Assembly (NCBI GenBank): GCA_964017235.1
Contig: OZ024933.1
Location: forward strand, 56,712,255 to 56,776,254
Source: Sabellastarte sp. h YS-2021
Lineage: Eukaryota; Annelida; Polychaeta; Sabellida; Sabellidae
Length of the DNA: 64,000 nucleotides
Direction: 5' to 3'
Part shown: positions 24,836 through 37,149 of the stretch, one piece after another
How positions within the stretch are numbered: position 1 is the stretch's first letter
Layout of the letters: each line of letters opens with the position of its first letter
Translations under genes and position numbers: made by a program
The notes under the pieces: model-generated
Databases searched by the model: none
What the model was told of the DNA's origin: nothing
The model's input: only the letters and a program-made list of their open reading frames with translations

Positions 24836-24840
24836 GTTCC

Positions 24841-25384
24841 CATTCAGCAGATTAAACGCCATGGCACATGGTCCTCTGAATGTGGGAGCCTGTTCCATTC
24901 CATTGGTGCAGCCGAGGCAAAACCACACCTGCGAATGGTCTTTCTGGGATGGACTGAAGAAAATGATAGTCTATTTCCACTTGCCAGAATAATCAATGTT
25001 TTGTAAATGTCAATATGTGTCTTCTCACATGCTACCCATTCATGTAATATTGTGATTTATTATCCACCACGAGCTGTATTTGACCAAATTATTGCTAAAT
25101 ACAGACCAGTCAATATTTGTTTTGTATTCGCTAGAGCCACATATTATACATAATTAGTGTAATACATTCGTTGACAAGTTCTGATTTCTTGTTAATATAT
25201 TGTTACTCTGTATTTGGAAAATTCTTTTACAGAGCTTTTGTTCATTTATGTTGCATAGAAATCTGTGCAAAAATGGTGGAGAAATCTCAAATTAAATAAT
25301 AGAAGTTTTCACAATCACTTATCACTGTAACTATGGATATGTTTCACAATTGTTTTTTTTTTTACATTTTTTTAAATATGGATT
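24841..25384. other. Gene-free DNA
   Basis: Nothing recognised apart from a TATGGATATGTTTCACA stretch near 25335 that is shared with family H neighbourhoods. Confidence 0.45.
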
Positions 25385-25570
25385 TATTAACTCTGCCAAA
25401 GAGGTATTAAGTTCAGGAGTTAAGATAAATCTTGCTCAAATCCAGTTACATTTTGAGAGTGATGCAGATCACCATCTGGATACAAAAAATATCGAACGTC
25501 TGATTTTTCCATTTACTTATTATTGACCCATGTTAAAAAATATCACAGACTCCTTGGCGGAGGTAAGCAG
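25385..25570 (+). repeat. GGATC-rich interspersed repeat (reference copy)
   Basis: It contains AAGAGGTATTAAGTTC, GCAGATCACCATCTGGATAC, ATTTACTTATTATTGACCC and ends near CCTTGGCGGAGGTA. Parts of this order recur at 57735-57955, 58845-58900 and, split by Ngaro-2, at 47880-47936 with 55479-55515. It carries no open frame. Confidence 0.65.
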
Positions 25571-25689
25571 TCTCAAAGTGCTCTTACTTTACTTATCATT
25601 GAAGCAAAGTGGTAGATACTAAAAGTAAAACAACCCTCGAGAATACAAAAGCTTTGTCTACCAACATTAACCAATCTAATCTCACCAAT

Positions 25690-25960
25690 TTAAAATATGC
25701 ACCACTAAGCTAATTAGTGGTGATGTACGATCTGCCACTTCTATTGCTTCCTTCAGAAAAAAACTTAAGGCATACCTATTCTGCCAAGCTTATCCTCCTT
25801 AGTATTTTCCACCCCATATGGCATTCTCCGTGATGTCGACCATTGCTATGGATAAGGACAATGATTTTTTGTGGCTATGCTTATGATGTTGTGCCTTAGA
25901 GTCTGTCACTTTGGCAGAGATTTAGCGCTATAAAAGTTGAATTGGAATTGGAATTAATTT
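25690..25960 (+). pseudogene. CR1/L2-like LINE 3' end
   Basis: The start encodes SIASFRKKLKAYLFCQAYPP, the terminal block of the LINE at 43466-44047 (LSSFRSKLKSYLFGKAYPP). The 3' UTR ends TTAGCGCTATAAAAGTTG, followed by TTGGAA-type short tandem units. A 5'-truncated copy with a microsatellite tail is the normal result of CR1/L2 retrotransposition. The complement of the same 3' signature lies near 43340-43390. Confidence 0.75.
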
Positions 25961-27990
25961 TCACATTATAGATCTTATATATAGAGTTATGATAACAAAT
26001 TGTAGTGATGAAGTTGAGCATACTTATGATAAGAGTGGTCATTTTCAGACGATGAGTTAGAATAATTATGTAACTTAATAATGAAGTAATATACTTAATC
26101 TTGTTAAAAAGATGGCTTTTCACCTACAACTATATAACTGAATGCAAAAACCATTTTGCCCATCTGAAACCCCCTTGGCAATTAAATCTTCGCATATGTG
26201 GGATGTCATTTATAGGATCTGGCTTAAAATTCCTCACACATTGCAGCTTTTCAGCTAGTATGCAATATTTACCGTATCTGGAAATCAACTGCAGTGTGTT
26301 AATTTGTGGTCACATAAACACATTTTAAGAAATGAGTAATTCATAATTATTTATACCTTGAAAGTGCCAGCGAGAATGAAGTCCCTTTTCATGCCTCACA
26401 TTTATGAGTTTCTTTTTTGTTTATTTTCTATATAATCATACCTCTTTCATAGCCCAAATATATAAAACATGAATATCTTGTTTTGGTGTCTTATCAATCT
26501 AAAATTCGTGAACAGGGTGATTTAGAAAAGCTTGAAAAGTGAGTTTTTGTGAAATTAATGGTTCTCTTTGGGTCTTTTGTCATAAATTTGCCTCAACAGT
26601 GGCAGTGTTATTTCAAATTTGACTGTGTGGCATCTATTACTTTTTTTTCATAAGAAATATATCCACAATTCTAGATTTCTTTTCCTCATTCCTGCAAAAT
26701 ACTGAGTATTGACATTTGCAAAGTGAATGAGGATTTCACTGATGAAAAATTGGCCTTTTCAGACGTCTAAATTGGTTTAGCAGTGGAGATGTAAACTTGC
26801 TAATAAGCCGTCTGCATCACATGGGCACCCATACACATACCCAGCCACACCCACACACTCAAACACAGTATTTTACAGGCATTTTTTGTGACCTGGAAGT
26901 GCATTTACCGACCTCCTTGTTTTTAGAATTATTGAACATGTTAAATCAAATATTGCTAAATTAATTTTAGCAATTTTAGGTGATGATCTTGGAGAGTAAA
27001 AATAATTCCCAGTGAAATTATATATCCAGATTTATCTTCTCAGTAAAAAGTGAGCATTAGTGGAAATTAACTTCAGTGAAATTCTAAATATTTTTACTTG
27101 TCCAATATTCTAGAACCTTTACAGGATAATGTTCCACAATAATTCCATAGTAGTATACATATTAGTGATAATCTGTGTTGTATCTGGCTATTGTACCTAA
27201 TAAGTCGAAAAAATTCTCAAGAGATTTGGAAGTGCTTGAAATTATTTTTCCTATAAAGTTTTAATAGAAAGAATCCTTCCATCTGTGAGAATGTTGAAAC
27301 TATTGGTACATACAATGCAAAGATTCTTTTTCAAACATGACAAAACAAGGTTTGTTGTTTAACACTGTTGTTATTGTTATTGGTCATAGTTTGCACTAAT
27401 ATAAAATATTAGAAATAATAAAATGGGACTATATAATTACATGGGTCCAATGGTTTCTAAATTGTAAGTGGTCAAGCTTTCAAACTTCAGACAGCTTCCA
27501 TCCATTGTTCGAAAGCTGAGAGCTTGCATCATGCATAATCTTAATGTGTTCATACCATTGCAAAGGAAGTTTTAAAAGTATTTGTTATAGACCACATGCT
27601 TAAAACATGCTTATCCCAACCTTGTTTAAAAAGTTCAAGTATCTATAACCAATGTAACAGTACATGACACCTTGATTCATATTCACTTCTGTACACCTCT
27701 TCCAATAATACCAGGTGAACTAGGCCGGACAGAAGCTTCTTTCTCAGTGTCTACATTGTTGCTGACCCTTTCCATGCCTCAGATGTTTGATTTGCTTGGA
27801 CTCACTTTTGTGCATTTGTTAAGCGTTAGAATAAAAGTCACCTTCACTAAAAGATGATGCTAACTATAAAACCATTCTTCACTTGTGAAGTGACTGTATT
27901 TGAAAATTGTACACATTGTATATTGTATTGTTTCCTATATTCAGTGCAATATCTCTTTTACTAATGAATTCAAAGGACCATTTCATCCAT
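25961..27990. other. Gene-free DNA
   Basis: No gene recognised; short frames at 26101-26328 and 27672-27857 lack family resemblance. Confidence 0.5.
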
Positions 27991-27994
27991 CCCA

Positions 27995-28215
27995 ATTGCA
28001 CAAGTACAGTCCAAAATGAAGTGGCTGACATTCCCTTAACTGAAAGACAGAGGCTCAACGACCATTTATCATCGTCCCTGGGGTTCTTTTTCCTGCATCT
28101 GGGTATAGGACCCAATGAAAGAGGACTACCATTTTAAGTGGTTTTTATGCCACTATCTAACTGTCCATACTTGGGATTGAACCTAGGTCTTCTGTGAATC
28201 TATTTCCAGGTGATC
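27995..28215 (-). repeat. tRNA-like SINE, family A, minus strand (diverged)
   Basis: On the plus strand it shows ACTGAAAGACAGAGGCTCAA, TAGGACCCAATGAAAGAGGA, CCATTTTAAGTGGTTTTTAT and TTGGGATTGAACC (box B complement), in the order of the 18283 copy. Overlapping frames on both strands here are incidental. Confidence 0.7.
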
Positions 28216-28940
28216 CCAGGGTATCAAAGTCAGATTAAATATCCCCTTTTTAACAACGGGTGATATAGGGACAGTTCATCAGCATTTGCTTTTTATAGGC
28301 ATGAGCTCAGTTTGAACCCTTGACCTCTGATGTAAGAGCTAAGTCCTCATTTCTTCAACTACAGACATTGGCAACTAAGCCCTGTATGCACAAAGTGCTG
28401 ATTGAAAAAAAAAACTAAATTTAAGCCATCTGACTATATAATAACATATATATCTTTTAACTATAATGTAAATGTTAAAATATAGTGATAGCATCCGAGT
28501 TGATAAAACATCCCATTTTTATCTTTTAAAAATGTGTCATGGATATATTTACATAGTGAAATGCAAATAGCAAATCCAATTGAGCAAAGTCAAAATTTGT
28601 TTCAGACTGTATGCTCGAGGCACAGTGCAATCAAAAACAGGAGTAGTGCACTAGAGAAGTGCACTATTTATGAATGTCTAGAGACAAAAAAAAGCCTAAA
28701 GAAAGTGATTTCTAGAAGAGTGGGTGTTGGAGAGCTTGCACTTAAAAAGGGACCAGGAATAAGTTTTCAAAAGAATACCAAAGAACACGCTGGGAGTGTG
28801 CATTTTCTGCTCAGACAACATACTGATAACTGGGCTTTAAAGAGCCTGTAGCACCCTCAACACAACCAAATAAAACCACATAAAGAAAACACCTACAACA
28901 TTTTGAAAACTGCTATGTTATAAGGGATATATTTCCCTTT
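28216..28940. other. Gene-free DNA with a partial 5S-SINE flank
   Basis: 28620-28700 contains CAGGAGTAGTGCACTAG and TGAATGTCTAGAGACAAA, like the non-5S flank of the copy at 8600, but the 5S core is absent. The frame 28534-28851 runs through it and is not called. Confidence 0.45.
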
Positions 28941-28944
28941 TTAT

Positions 28945-29165
28945 GAGGCAGAGTGGTAACACTTTTGCATCCCACCTCTGAGATTGGGGTTCGGTTCCCG
29001 GCCCAACATCAAGTGGGAAAGCTGGTAGTTGCTTGCCGTTGGTCGGCAGTTTACAGTACAGAACCTTGACCAACTGTATGTACTGGTTTCCTCTGCCCTC
29101 CCAACTACCCATCGTGATATGACCTGTACAGTGTTGAAAGCGATGTAAAACCCCAAATAAATAAG
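28945..29165 (+). repeat. tRNA-like SINE, family B (5' truncated)
   Basis: It contains GAGGCAGAGTGGTAACAC, box B (GGGGTTCGGTTCCCGG), then AAGTGGGAAAGCTGGTAGTT, GTTGGTCGGCAGTTTACAGT, and the 3' signature GATGTAAAACCCC with an AAATAAATAAG tail. It matches the complete copy at 55809-56048. Confidence 0.85.
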
Positions 29166-30680
29166 TAAATTCGATTTTTGTGCAGCTCCCTCCCCACACC
29201 TTTCAAACATAAACAGCCATGTTAGCAGAATGCTGTCACGTATTAGAATGGATTGCTGTCTCAGGGCCAGTTATATCCTAGTAGTATTGCACTATTAACT
29301 GTACAGTAAAATTTTTGTCTGGTGCACACACATTATTTTAATTTACATAAAAAGTTATTCTACTAGAGTAAATGGCCAAAAATTACTCAAAGGTAGTATT
29401 ATAAAGGAAATAAAAAACAAATACAAATACACAGTTCACACAGTAAAAGTTTTGTCTATAATTTGCATTTCTTGGAGAAAATAGTGACAATGGATGGAGA
29501 ACTTCACTATTGAATAAATCTGGGTGTCTTTTGTTTAAATAATAGAAACTTTAATATGACAATTTGAATAAAATTAATCTTGATGGTTTGTTGATGTGTG
29601 CATTTTGTCATCACCTGTTTCTGCTAAATTACCATAATTGTATTTTTCCCGTTCCGATATAATCAACAAATAACAAATCCTGTTTCTGTTATATTATCAC
29701 TACTGTATTTTGCCTGTTCAGCCAGGAAAATTGTTGATTGCAACCATGTTCTTATTTTGATTTCAAAATTTTATTTGTGAAAGTAATCATATAATAGTTG
29801 AGTATCTATCTGACTAGGGTTCATAGGGTTACGAATTTACACTGTGACGTATTATATGCATGCCCTACTAGTTTAACATGCAAGCACTTATAAGTATAAC
29901 AAAGTTAGATTATCTACTTCTGTCCGATTACAGAGATGACAAAAGTGTCACACTCACTTTAAGGAATCTATTGTTCGGTTTTCATATCAAGGAAATGTTT
30001 CATCTTAAAAAGTGTATGTAATGTTCAACATAATCTATGGTTCTTTTGATTGCACTCAAAGTGTAATGATTGACTATCATTTGGGTTATAGTTTTCCTTG
30101 TTTTATTAAAAGAGATAGTGAAATTTCAGAAAACCTTTATAGGACTAGTTTTATTACTAATTGTATAAGTAGGACAAAGATCTTATCCTTACAGTGATGC
30201 CAATATATTATTTCAACAAAATGCAACATCATCTTTCATTTCCATGAGTAACAAAAACGAGTAAACAGAGCAATACATCATCTTACAACATAATGACACT
30301 GGCTTGTTTGACAATTCAACCAAAAAATGAGACAGACTTTTTCACAGCTAAAACTTGATGTTAATAAGGGACTGCAATGCAATGCAAATACACCCTCAAT
30401 GCTGGAAGTTTTTTTTTGTGGGAATTTGTTATTTTTTATTGCCTCAGAAGCTTTTCTTGGAAATTCTTTGTAAGGTGCCTAAGCCACTTTTATCTAAGGA
30501 AATATGGGGATTGGCCTTTGGAAAATGAACAGGATGAAAATTCATAGTTAGAAATAGGTTTAAGCAGTGCAACATTTAATCCCATAATTATCCACATACT
30601 AGATTATATTACATTTCATCAACATAATAGTTTTATGTCATATTTAAATAATGCAGAGTTGTAACCATTGTTTATCAATC
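29166..30680. other. Gene-free DNA
   Basis: AT-rich with no recognised gene or repeat. Confidence 0.5.
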
Positions 30681-30683
30681 ATA

Positions 30684-30895
30684 GGGGCGCCAGAGTGGCA
30701 TGGTGGTAACACACTCACCTCCCATCTCTGAAGTCAGAGTTCGAATCATCCCCTTACCTCATGTAAATCTGGTTAGTAGTTTACAGTACAGAACCTTGAC
30801 CAGCTGTATGTACTGGTTCCCTCTGCCCTCCCAGCTACCCGACACAATATAAGCGATAAGGTACTAGGTGTGATATATAACACTAAATAGAACAA
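30684..30895 (+). repeat. tRNA-like SINE, family B (diverged)
   Basis: GGGGCGCCAGAGTGGCATGG with GGTAACACAC, a degenerate box B (AGAGTTCGAATCATC), then TAGTTTACAGTACAGAACC, TGTACTGGTTCCCTCTGCCC and a weak 3' end. Point changes are more numerous than in the 55809 copy. Confidence 0.75.
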
Positions 30896-31635
30896 TAAGC
30901 AAATGCTTATTAGTCATAGCTTTTCCCCATACACAGGCATAAGATATCATCAAGTATTGTAATTTATACTCTAATGTATGAAAACTCTCCATTTTCAGTC
31001 AGACTGATATTCTTTTTGTTTCCTTTTTTACTAAATGTGATTTCTTAACCTAAGAAGTGAACAACATATTAAAGTATGCCTTGTCTGTGAGTTACCACTT
31101 CTTATTAATGGTGTTCGTTGGAATTTTTCTATTGGCAAAGAGCATTACAAATCTGTCCAGGTTTCCAGGAAATAGAAAATTAGGGATTTGCAAGAGGAAG
31201 TGAATGAGTTTACTTGCTAAATATAGCTCTGATTTAGAGCGACATTTGGTTCAAAAGATGGATTAGATTTTGATAGCTTGTCTCTGTATTGAGCCAAGTA
31301 AAAACGACCACAGTCAAATGGAGCTGCTAATTTTGAACAAAACTTATGCATGCCTGGGGCCTTTTCTATAAAAAAACAGAACCCTTGAGATACTTTCAAA
31401 GAGTAAGTTCATTATCTGAAAATCAATACATATCTGTATAGTATTTTTATTGGTTTGAAGTGACTCATTGTGGATAAAAGGGAAAAGTATTTGTTGTAAT
31501 GGTGCTGTTTCATCATCATTGTTATCACCATGTAAACGGAGATGGCAATTTTTCTTTAAATGATTACTGTCATAATTTTTAAGTTCTGAAGTGTTTTTGA
31601 GTACATCAATAAAACTTTGTATTAACCAGTTGGGT
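30896..31635. other. Gene-free DNA
   Basis: No gene recognised; the minus frame at 31217-31399 has no family resemblance. Confidence 0.45.
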
Positions 31636-31639
31636 TACT

Positions 31640-32050
31640 TGCATATATCTACCACTGAGCTAGAGAACAACCCAATTCTTCTTTGATAACACAAGAGAGC
31701 TGGGTTCCATCCATGGTACAGGTACAGATACATGTGCCTCAAATGACCAATTAAAATGGCAGTCTGATGTTGTGGGTTAATGCATCTGCCACTTTAACCT
31801 GGTAGCTACCACTATCGCCTAGTTATAGGGTAACAGAGGACCTCTGTTCAATCCCAGGTACAACAGATACCCAGTGAGACTTAGCATAGCAGTCTCTAGT
31901 AATGGGGTCCTATCCTCAGTGAAAGGCTAAAAAGCATTCAAGATGTAAATATACGGTTCTTGAGACTATATTTCAGTTTCAGGGAAATATCAGTCAGTAG
32001 ACCTTGGGTCTACATATACTTTTGAGTCCTGCAGTAAAAGAGATATTGAG
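31640..32050 (+). repeat. tRNA-like SINE family A, two partial copies head to tail
   Basis: The first partial copy covers 31640-31770 (ACCACTGAGCTAGAG, GGGTTCCATCC, CAGGTACAGATACATG, AATTAAAATGGCAGTC). The second covers 31780-32050 (CTATCGCCTAGTTATAGGG, CTGTTCAATCCCAGGTAC, TGGGGTCCTATCC, TTTTGAGTCCTGCAGT). The direct order suggests insertion of one beside the other or a tandem SINE transcript. Confidence 0.65.
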
Positions 32051-32348
32051 AAAAGTATCATTATCCAATTGATAGAATATATTGTTCTATTATGAAGCTT
32101 GCTTTACAATAGAGTGACATCAGTTAAAAGCCTTTGACTCAGTTGACCATAGTTGTTAAGGTGATTATGGCAGAGACAAAGAGTTGATACCCAGGGAGGT
32201 GTAGTTGTTAGAATTTGTCAGCTGAATAGCGGCTCTTATAACAGCTCATATAACCAACTCATACATAAAATTTGGCAGATCAGAGCTTTCCTACATATGC
32301 ACTGACTTCATATTACATTACATCTTCCTGAATTACTTTCAGTGAATT
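32051..32348. other. Gene-free DNA
   Basis: Nothing recognised. Confidence 0.4.
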
Positions 32349-33879
32349 ACTATATAGATAATGGCCAAGTGGCGCTCCATTATGTAAACTTAATGGCCTG
32401 AGGAACATTAACATTAAAACCATTGAAAAACCCTGTAAATTAAAACAAATTTATTAATTTAATAATTTAACACCTTGTACCAAATGATCATCCTGAGGAA
32501 CATTAACATTAAAACCATTTAAAAACCCTGTAAATTAAAACAAATTTATTAATTTAATAATTTAACACCTTGTACCAAATGATCATCCTAGACAATCTTT
32601 GCAATGTTTCCTTTGGTGTGCATACCATATGGAGCTTTCACTAAATTAGTTCTATGGTTGTTTTTTTTATTTCAATACACAATCAACATTGTTTCACCAT
32701 GTGTACCACTGGTTTGCCTTTATGGAAAAATATAATATTGGATAAAGCTTGAAAAGTTTTAATATAATTTGACTGCCACAAAATTTAACCATGGATAATA
32801 ATCGATAAAATATGGATCTGTGACTTACAGAAAGCACTTTCCAGAAAAAATTTGACTGCTTATTTAACAATGCTGTGGATAATTTGTTGTGGTAAGTGTT
32901 TCATGTTACTTTATTCATCTGTGCTTATCTTAAGATAATAAGCTATTATTTTTGTATTTCAGGCATTGAAAGTACTAGAAACTGGAAAATTACTTACTTG
33001 TTTTATTTTGTGTTAAAGTTTTTGAGTTTCTCAAGATTTTTATTTTGTGTGCTTCTTTGTCTCTTAATTTGAAATCAAGGAAAAGTCCCCCCTGGAAAGA
33101 TTGGCTCCTGGAAAAAAAGCCTCATAGAAAGAATGCCTACTCCACATTTTGTATTTTAGTAATACCTCCTATGAAAATTAATCCACAACATTAAGAACAA
33201 AATTCATTTCAACCACACACAGTGTATTATTTTAGAAGTATATAACAAACTGTAATAAGGTAAATTAAAATTTTTGTTTTGAAATTAAAAACATTGAAAA
33301 TTTACATCAAATTTAAACCCAGTAATGCATTTCAGTACTGCATTTTTGCACTACGTTTTTTTTCTCATTTTACTTGAGTAAATGTTGAGGAACTAAAAAC
33401 ACTCCTTTTAATATAGTATAGATTTTCACGGTGAGTTTGTTTGAACGTTAGCTGCGCCTTTGATTAAGTTCACAGAAGATTATTGTAAAGTTAGATTGTA
33501 AAGAAATGGAAAGAATTAAAAAATATCCAACTTTATGAATTAAATTGCTTGTTTTGTATTTGTCAGGAGGTATTTTTTCAAGGTAGCATTTTTCCATGAG
33601 GTAATTTTCTATGAACTCTGAATGTCATTCAGAATTGAAGAGACTTTGTAAATGTACCCACTGAACTAATTAATATGAAAGAAGTTGTGAAAACATTTAA
33701 ATATTGAATGCATTGTGCTGAGGATGACTAGCAAATACTAAGTACCCTTTTGTTCTTGGCAGACTGGCCATTGAACTAAACCACAATCCACTGTTGGAAA
33801 ATAATGTAGTGTTAACTCTCCATTATGCAAAAATAATGGAGAGTTGAGACAATGGAAGGATTGCCCGTCTGGGTTTTAT
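32349..33879. repeat. 1.4-kb interspersed repeat R1, copy 2, with internal duplication
   Basis: This copy aligns with 14714-16147 from TATATAGATAATGGCCAAGT to GGGTTTTAT. The right half of the 5' hairpin is missing. Instead a 95-bp unit starting CCTGAGGAACATTAACATTA is present twice in tandem (from 32397 and from 32492). Downstream the two copies differ by scattered substitutions and a roughly 40-base insertion near 33210. Confidence 0.75.
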
Positions 33880-35320
33880 ACTTTGGATAATTGCAGTGTT
33901 GGTCGCAAACATGACTTTTATTAAGAGTTGAGAGTGAATGATGTGAATTTAGCAAAATCTGCTTAATAAACATTGCAACCCATTGACTGCTTCTGCCGGA
34001 AATAAAAACTCTAAGACAAATTTCTTCCAAATTTCCAGGCATTTAAAAATATAGACTGACAAGAAAAGGTCAAGGACTTGACCTGTAAAATATTGTCTTG
34101 TCTCTTAGTGGCATTGACCTCCATTGGATTTTAAAGGGTTTAAAGAGTATGGAACTCAATATGGATTCACTGTTAACAATTTTTTAAGTCTCTGCATGAC
34201 CAGGGCTATTAGTACAAATAGGAGCTCAGGAATACTTTCAAAAATAGTACATTACATAATTTATATTTGTGTTTAACGTCCCTTTCAACACAATGTACAG
34301 GTTCTATCATGATGTGGAATCGACTGGAGAGAAAATGGAGATGCATACTAATACAGGTAAACTCCAAGGAACTCTACAGTACCAGAAAATATTGGAGAAC
34401 AAGGCACGCTGGGGCCGAGTTCTTCAATTTTTTTGGTATTGTAGGGTTCCGAAGAGTTTGTCTGTTGTAAATCCCATTTAACATTACAATAATACCCCCT
34501 CAACAAAGTCTGTCCCTAAAATTTATTTTCCTTGTGTCCATAAACAGGCAATTATACTGAGTATTATTCATTGAGTATTGGAGAGTTGTTTTGACTATGG
34601 GAGAGTTAGTGGTCATCGAATATTGGACAGTCTTTTGCAGAATACAGACAAAAAAGCATGTCAGCCATGGATAGGGATAATGGTGATAGTCTTTTTTCAC
34701 AAGACCAATTTTCTTTAGATAGTCTTTTTTCACAAGACAAATTTTCTTTAGATAAGTCTTAGAAAACCTGAAAAGTTTCAATTTAATTGCTGAAACTGAT
34801 CACATATCTATACCAAACCAAGAACTGCAAGTGGATAATACAAGTCAAAGCAACTCAAAAATTAGACCAAAGTATTTTTATAAAAAAAAAATCAGTAAAT
34901 GCCAGTTCAAGACCAGATCAGGAGCCCAATTAGTAACGAACAAGCAGGAAAGCTGTGATAAGGTAATTACATTTTGTAATGTTAAGATTTTTATGTCATC
35001 CAACTTTTAACAAACACATTGTGAGCTATGATATTTTTGTATAAAATATTGATCTTTGTGGCACTGTGGCATCCAAGTCTCCCAAATACCATATGGATGA
35101 ACACTGATGATGCATATATCACATTAATCTTTGCACCACCCAAGACCATTTAGAATTTTGAACATAGCATACACAACTTCATGTAAAATATTATTATATT
35201 TAGGTGCAAAAAATATTACATGTTGACTGTAGAGCATGGAATAGTTTATGAACCCCTTAAATAATATTTTAATATAATATTGTTAAATTATAGAAATAAA
35301 GTCAATTTACAGCGAAATAT
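33880..35320. other. Gene-free DNA with SINE and palindrome fragments
   Basis: 34268-34320 is the complement of the family B SINE 3' end (TTTAACGTCCC, AATGTACAGG, ATCATGATG). 34370-34480 resembles the palindromic family P (CCAGAAAATATTGGAGAAC, GTTGTAAATCCCA). 34688-34753 is a 33-bp tandem duplication starting AGTCTTTTTTCACAAGAC. No gene is recognised. Confidence 0.5.
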
Positions 35321-35326
35321 TTAAAT

Positions 35327-35632
35327 ATGAATTCATATTGTAAAATATTTTTAGATATGCTGAATATACAGAGAAGAAATGAAACGGGTCAAATCATTCT
35401 GGTGAAAGTTGAGGATATGACTGTAGATGAATTGAACTACAGTATTTGTCATTTTAGAAATGAGGATCGACATGCAGATAAAGGAGAATACCCACCAGTT
35501 ACCACAAAATTATTGGTGCTCATGTTGCACCTGTATCTACAGAGCTGTATCTACATACCCTGGGATGAATTACCTGGTTTTTATTTTAGATCACTATCTG
35601 CATCTACCTCTAATGTGTGGTATAGCAGATAA
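35327..35632 (+). pseudogene. Possible fragment of a Crypton/DUF3504-like protein
   Basis: The 101-residue frame contains MTVDELNYSICHFRNEDRH followed by KGEYPPVTTKLLVLMLHLYL. This spacing resembles the helical motif 'EL...l..F..E.r..dG..YPP.TL..l...l..yL' of Crypton-derived DUF3504 proteins (ZMYM, QRICH1, KCTD1 relatives). The frame ends soon after. Sequence to about 35870 has stops in all frames but possible short continuations. I see no catalytic recombinase residues. Resemblance by chance is possible. Confidence 0.3.
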
Positions 35633-35969
35633 CCATTAAGAAGGCATAGACTGGGATGCATGGTTAAGAATATTTGTAGCAAAAGAAATATTTGGCTATT
35701 GCACAAATCACTCCCTACAAGCAACAGTGTCAACACATTTGTTTGATGCAGACATAGACAAACAGTTAATTGTGGAGGTGACTTTTCATAGATCTTTGGC
35801 TGTTTGCAATTATAAATGTGTCAGTGACACAAAATGTGAAAAAGGTAAATGATGTCATTCAAGGAACATCTTCAGATACAGCTTAGAGTGGGGTAACTGT
35901 CACAACTACGCACTCCTCTTCTGAAAACAGCGATGAAAAAGTGTCATTTACAGTAAATCTGAAATCAAG

Positions 35970-36130
35970 CCCCGGGGCTCTTTAACCTGCCACTGGGGAT
36001 AGAATCCAATGTCAGCAACCCACTTGAAGTGGTCATACAAGCCACTTTTTATTTGTCTGTACTTGGGATTGAACCCACTTCCACAGTGTTCCTAGGGTTA
36101 GCATGCTACCCAATGTGCCACAGTAGCAGA
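35970..36130 (-). repeat. tRNA-like SINE, family A, minus strand (partial)
   Basis: On the plus strand: AACCTGCCACTGGGGATAGA, CACTTGAAGTGGTCATACA, GGGATTGAACCCAC (box B complement) and AATGTGCCACAGTAGC (box A end complement). The SINE 3' part is missing. Confidence 0.75.
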
Positions 36131-36139
36131 CAAAGCTAC

Positions 36140-36830
36140 TCACACCACGACTGTGTCTCGCTATCCTCATAGGAAATTACTACATATATCCACTGAGCAT
36201 TACTGTGATGAAGAGTAATAATTTGGTTACAAAAGAGGCATACGTAATGCCAACAAAAAGGCAGGGAAATTATTAAATAATCTGATTTATGAGAAAATTT
36301 CTGCGAAACACTAAATAAGCTTCAGCAATTTTATTTTTTATTTGATATGAAATATACTTAGTCATCGGTTTGTTACCAGAAGAAGCACATCAATAAACCC
36401 CTATGGTAAATATGGAGGGAATTTAATAAACACAAAGGCATATTTCTTCTTTTACTACAAAAATTCTGCTGCCTCTGGCATTACACTTATTTTTCAGAGT
36501 CAATGTTATTTTACCAACAATCCACTTTTATATAAAAATGGGAATAAGATGTTTAATTGCACTATTGCACTCTGAATAAATAAAACAATAAAACAGATGT
36601 GTCATGAAACTTGGTGAATATTTAAAGGTTGAAACTGTTACGTAGTTGTTCCACTGTGGCAATAAACCTTTTTAATTGGGTTACGTTCCTGGGCTTGACA
36701 CTAGGGGTTAAACTTTGGAAGCATTCCGGAGTGAATCATGTGTGTTCCCCATGAATTCAAACTGTTTCAATTTTAATGAGCTTTCTTCAATGTTCTACAA
36801 CAGATCAGATATGGCATTCAGGAACTCAAT
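36140..36830. other. Gene-free DNA, possibly LINE 3' UTR at its end
   Basis: No gene recognised. The 3' boundary of the minus-strand LINE lies somewhere between about 36650 and 37150; I see no clear poly(A) tail or target duplication to place it. Confidence 0.4.
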
Positions 36831-37149
36831 CAGAGAGCTATATCAACATTCATAAAGCAATATTTAGATCTTAGGTTGACAGTAAGGATTATATAGACCT
36901 TTGCAAGGTTAGTAATCCATTTGAAATGCTTCAGAAAGTAATCAGAATATCTTCCGGAAGAGAATGGCAATATTGCTTGGAAAGCTGTTGTTTTTAACCA
37001 TAAAATCCACTCCTTCTTCTTCGTTGGATTATGACCAATCCCATTTTTTTCCAGTGGTATCCAGTGCATTTTTGTCTTCCTTAATCAGTTACCACTGGTA
37101 TTATTTTTTCCATTTGTTCTTTTTAAAAGTAGGTTAGCCTCTCCTTTTG

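Larger units (their letters stand above)
21650..24840 (+). mobile_element. Ngaro-1: decayed, truncated YR retrotransposon
   Basis: In order: Gag pieces, a variable linker, reverse transcriptase, RNase H, and only the first part of a tyrosine recombinase. It shares domain order and motifs with Ngaro-2 and Ngaro-3 but has frameshifts, an in-frame stop, an internal RT deletion and a lost 3' end. I see no split direct repeats around it, so its ends are set by coding similarity and are approximate. Confidence 0.85.
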
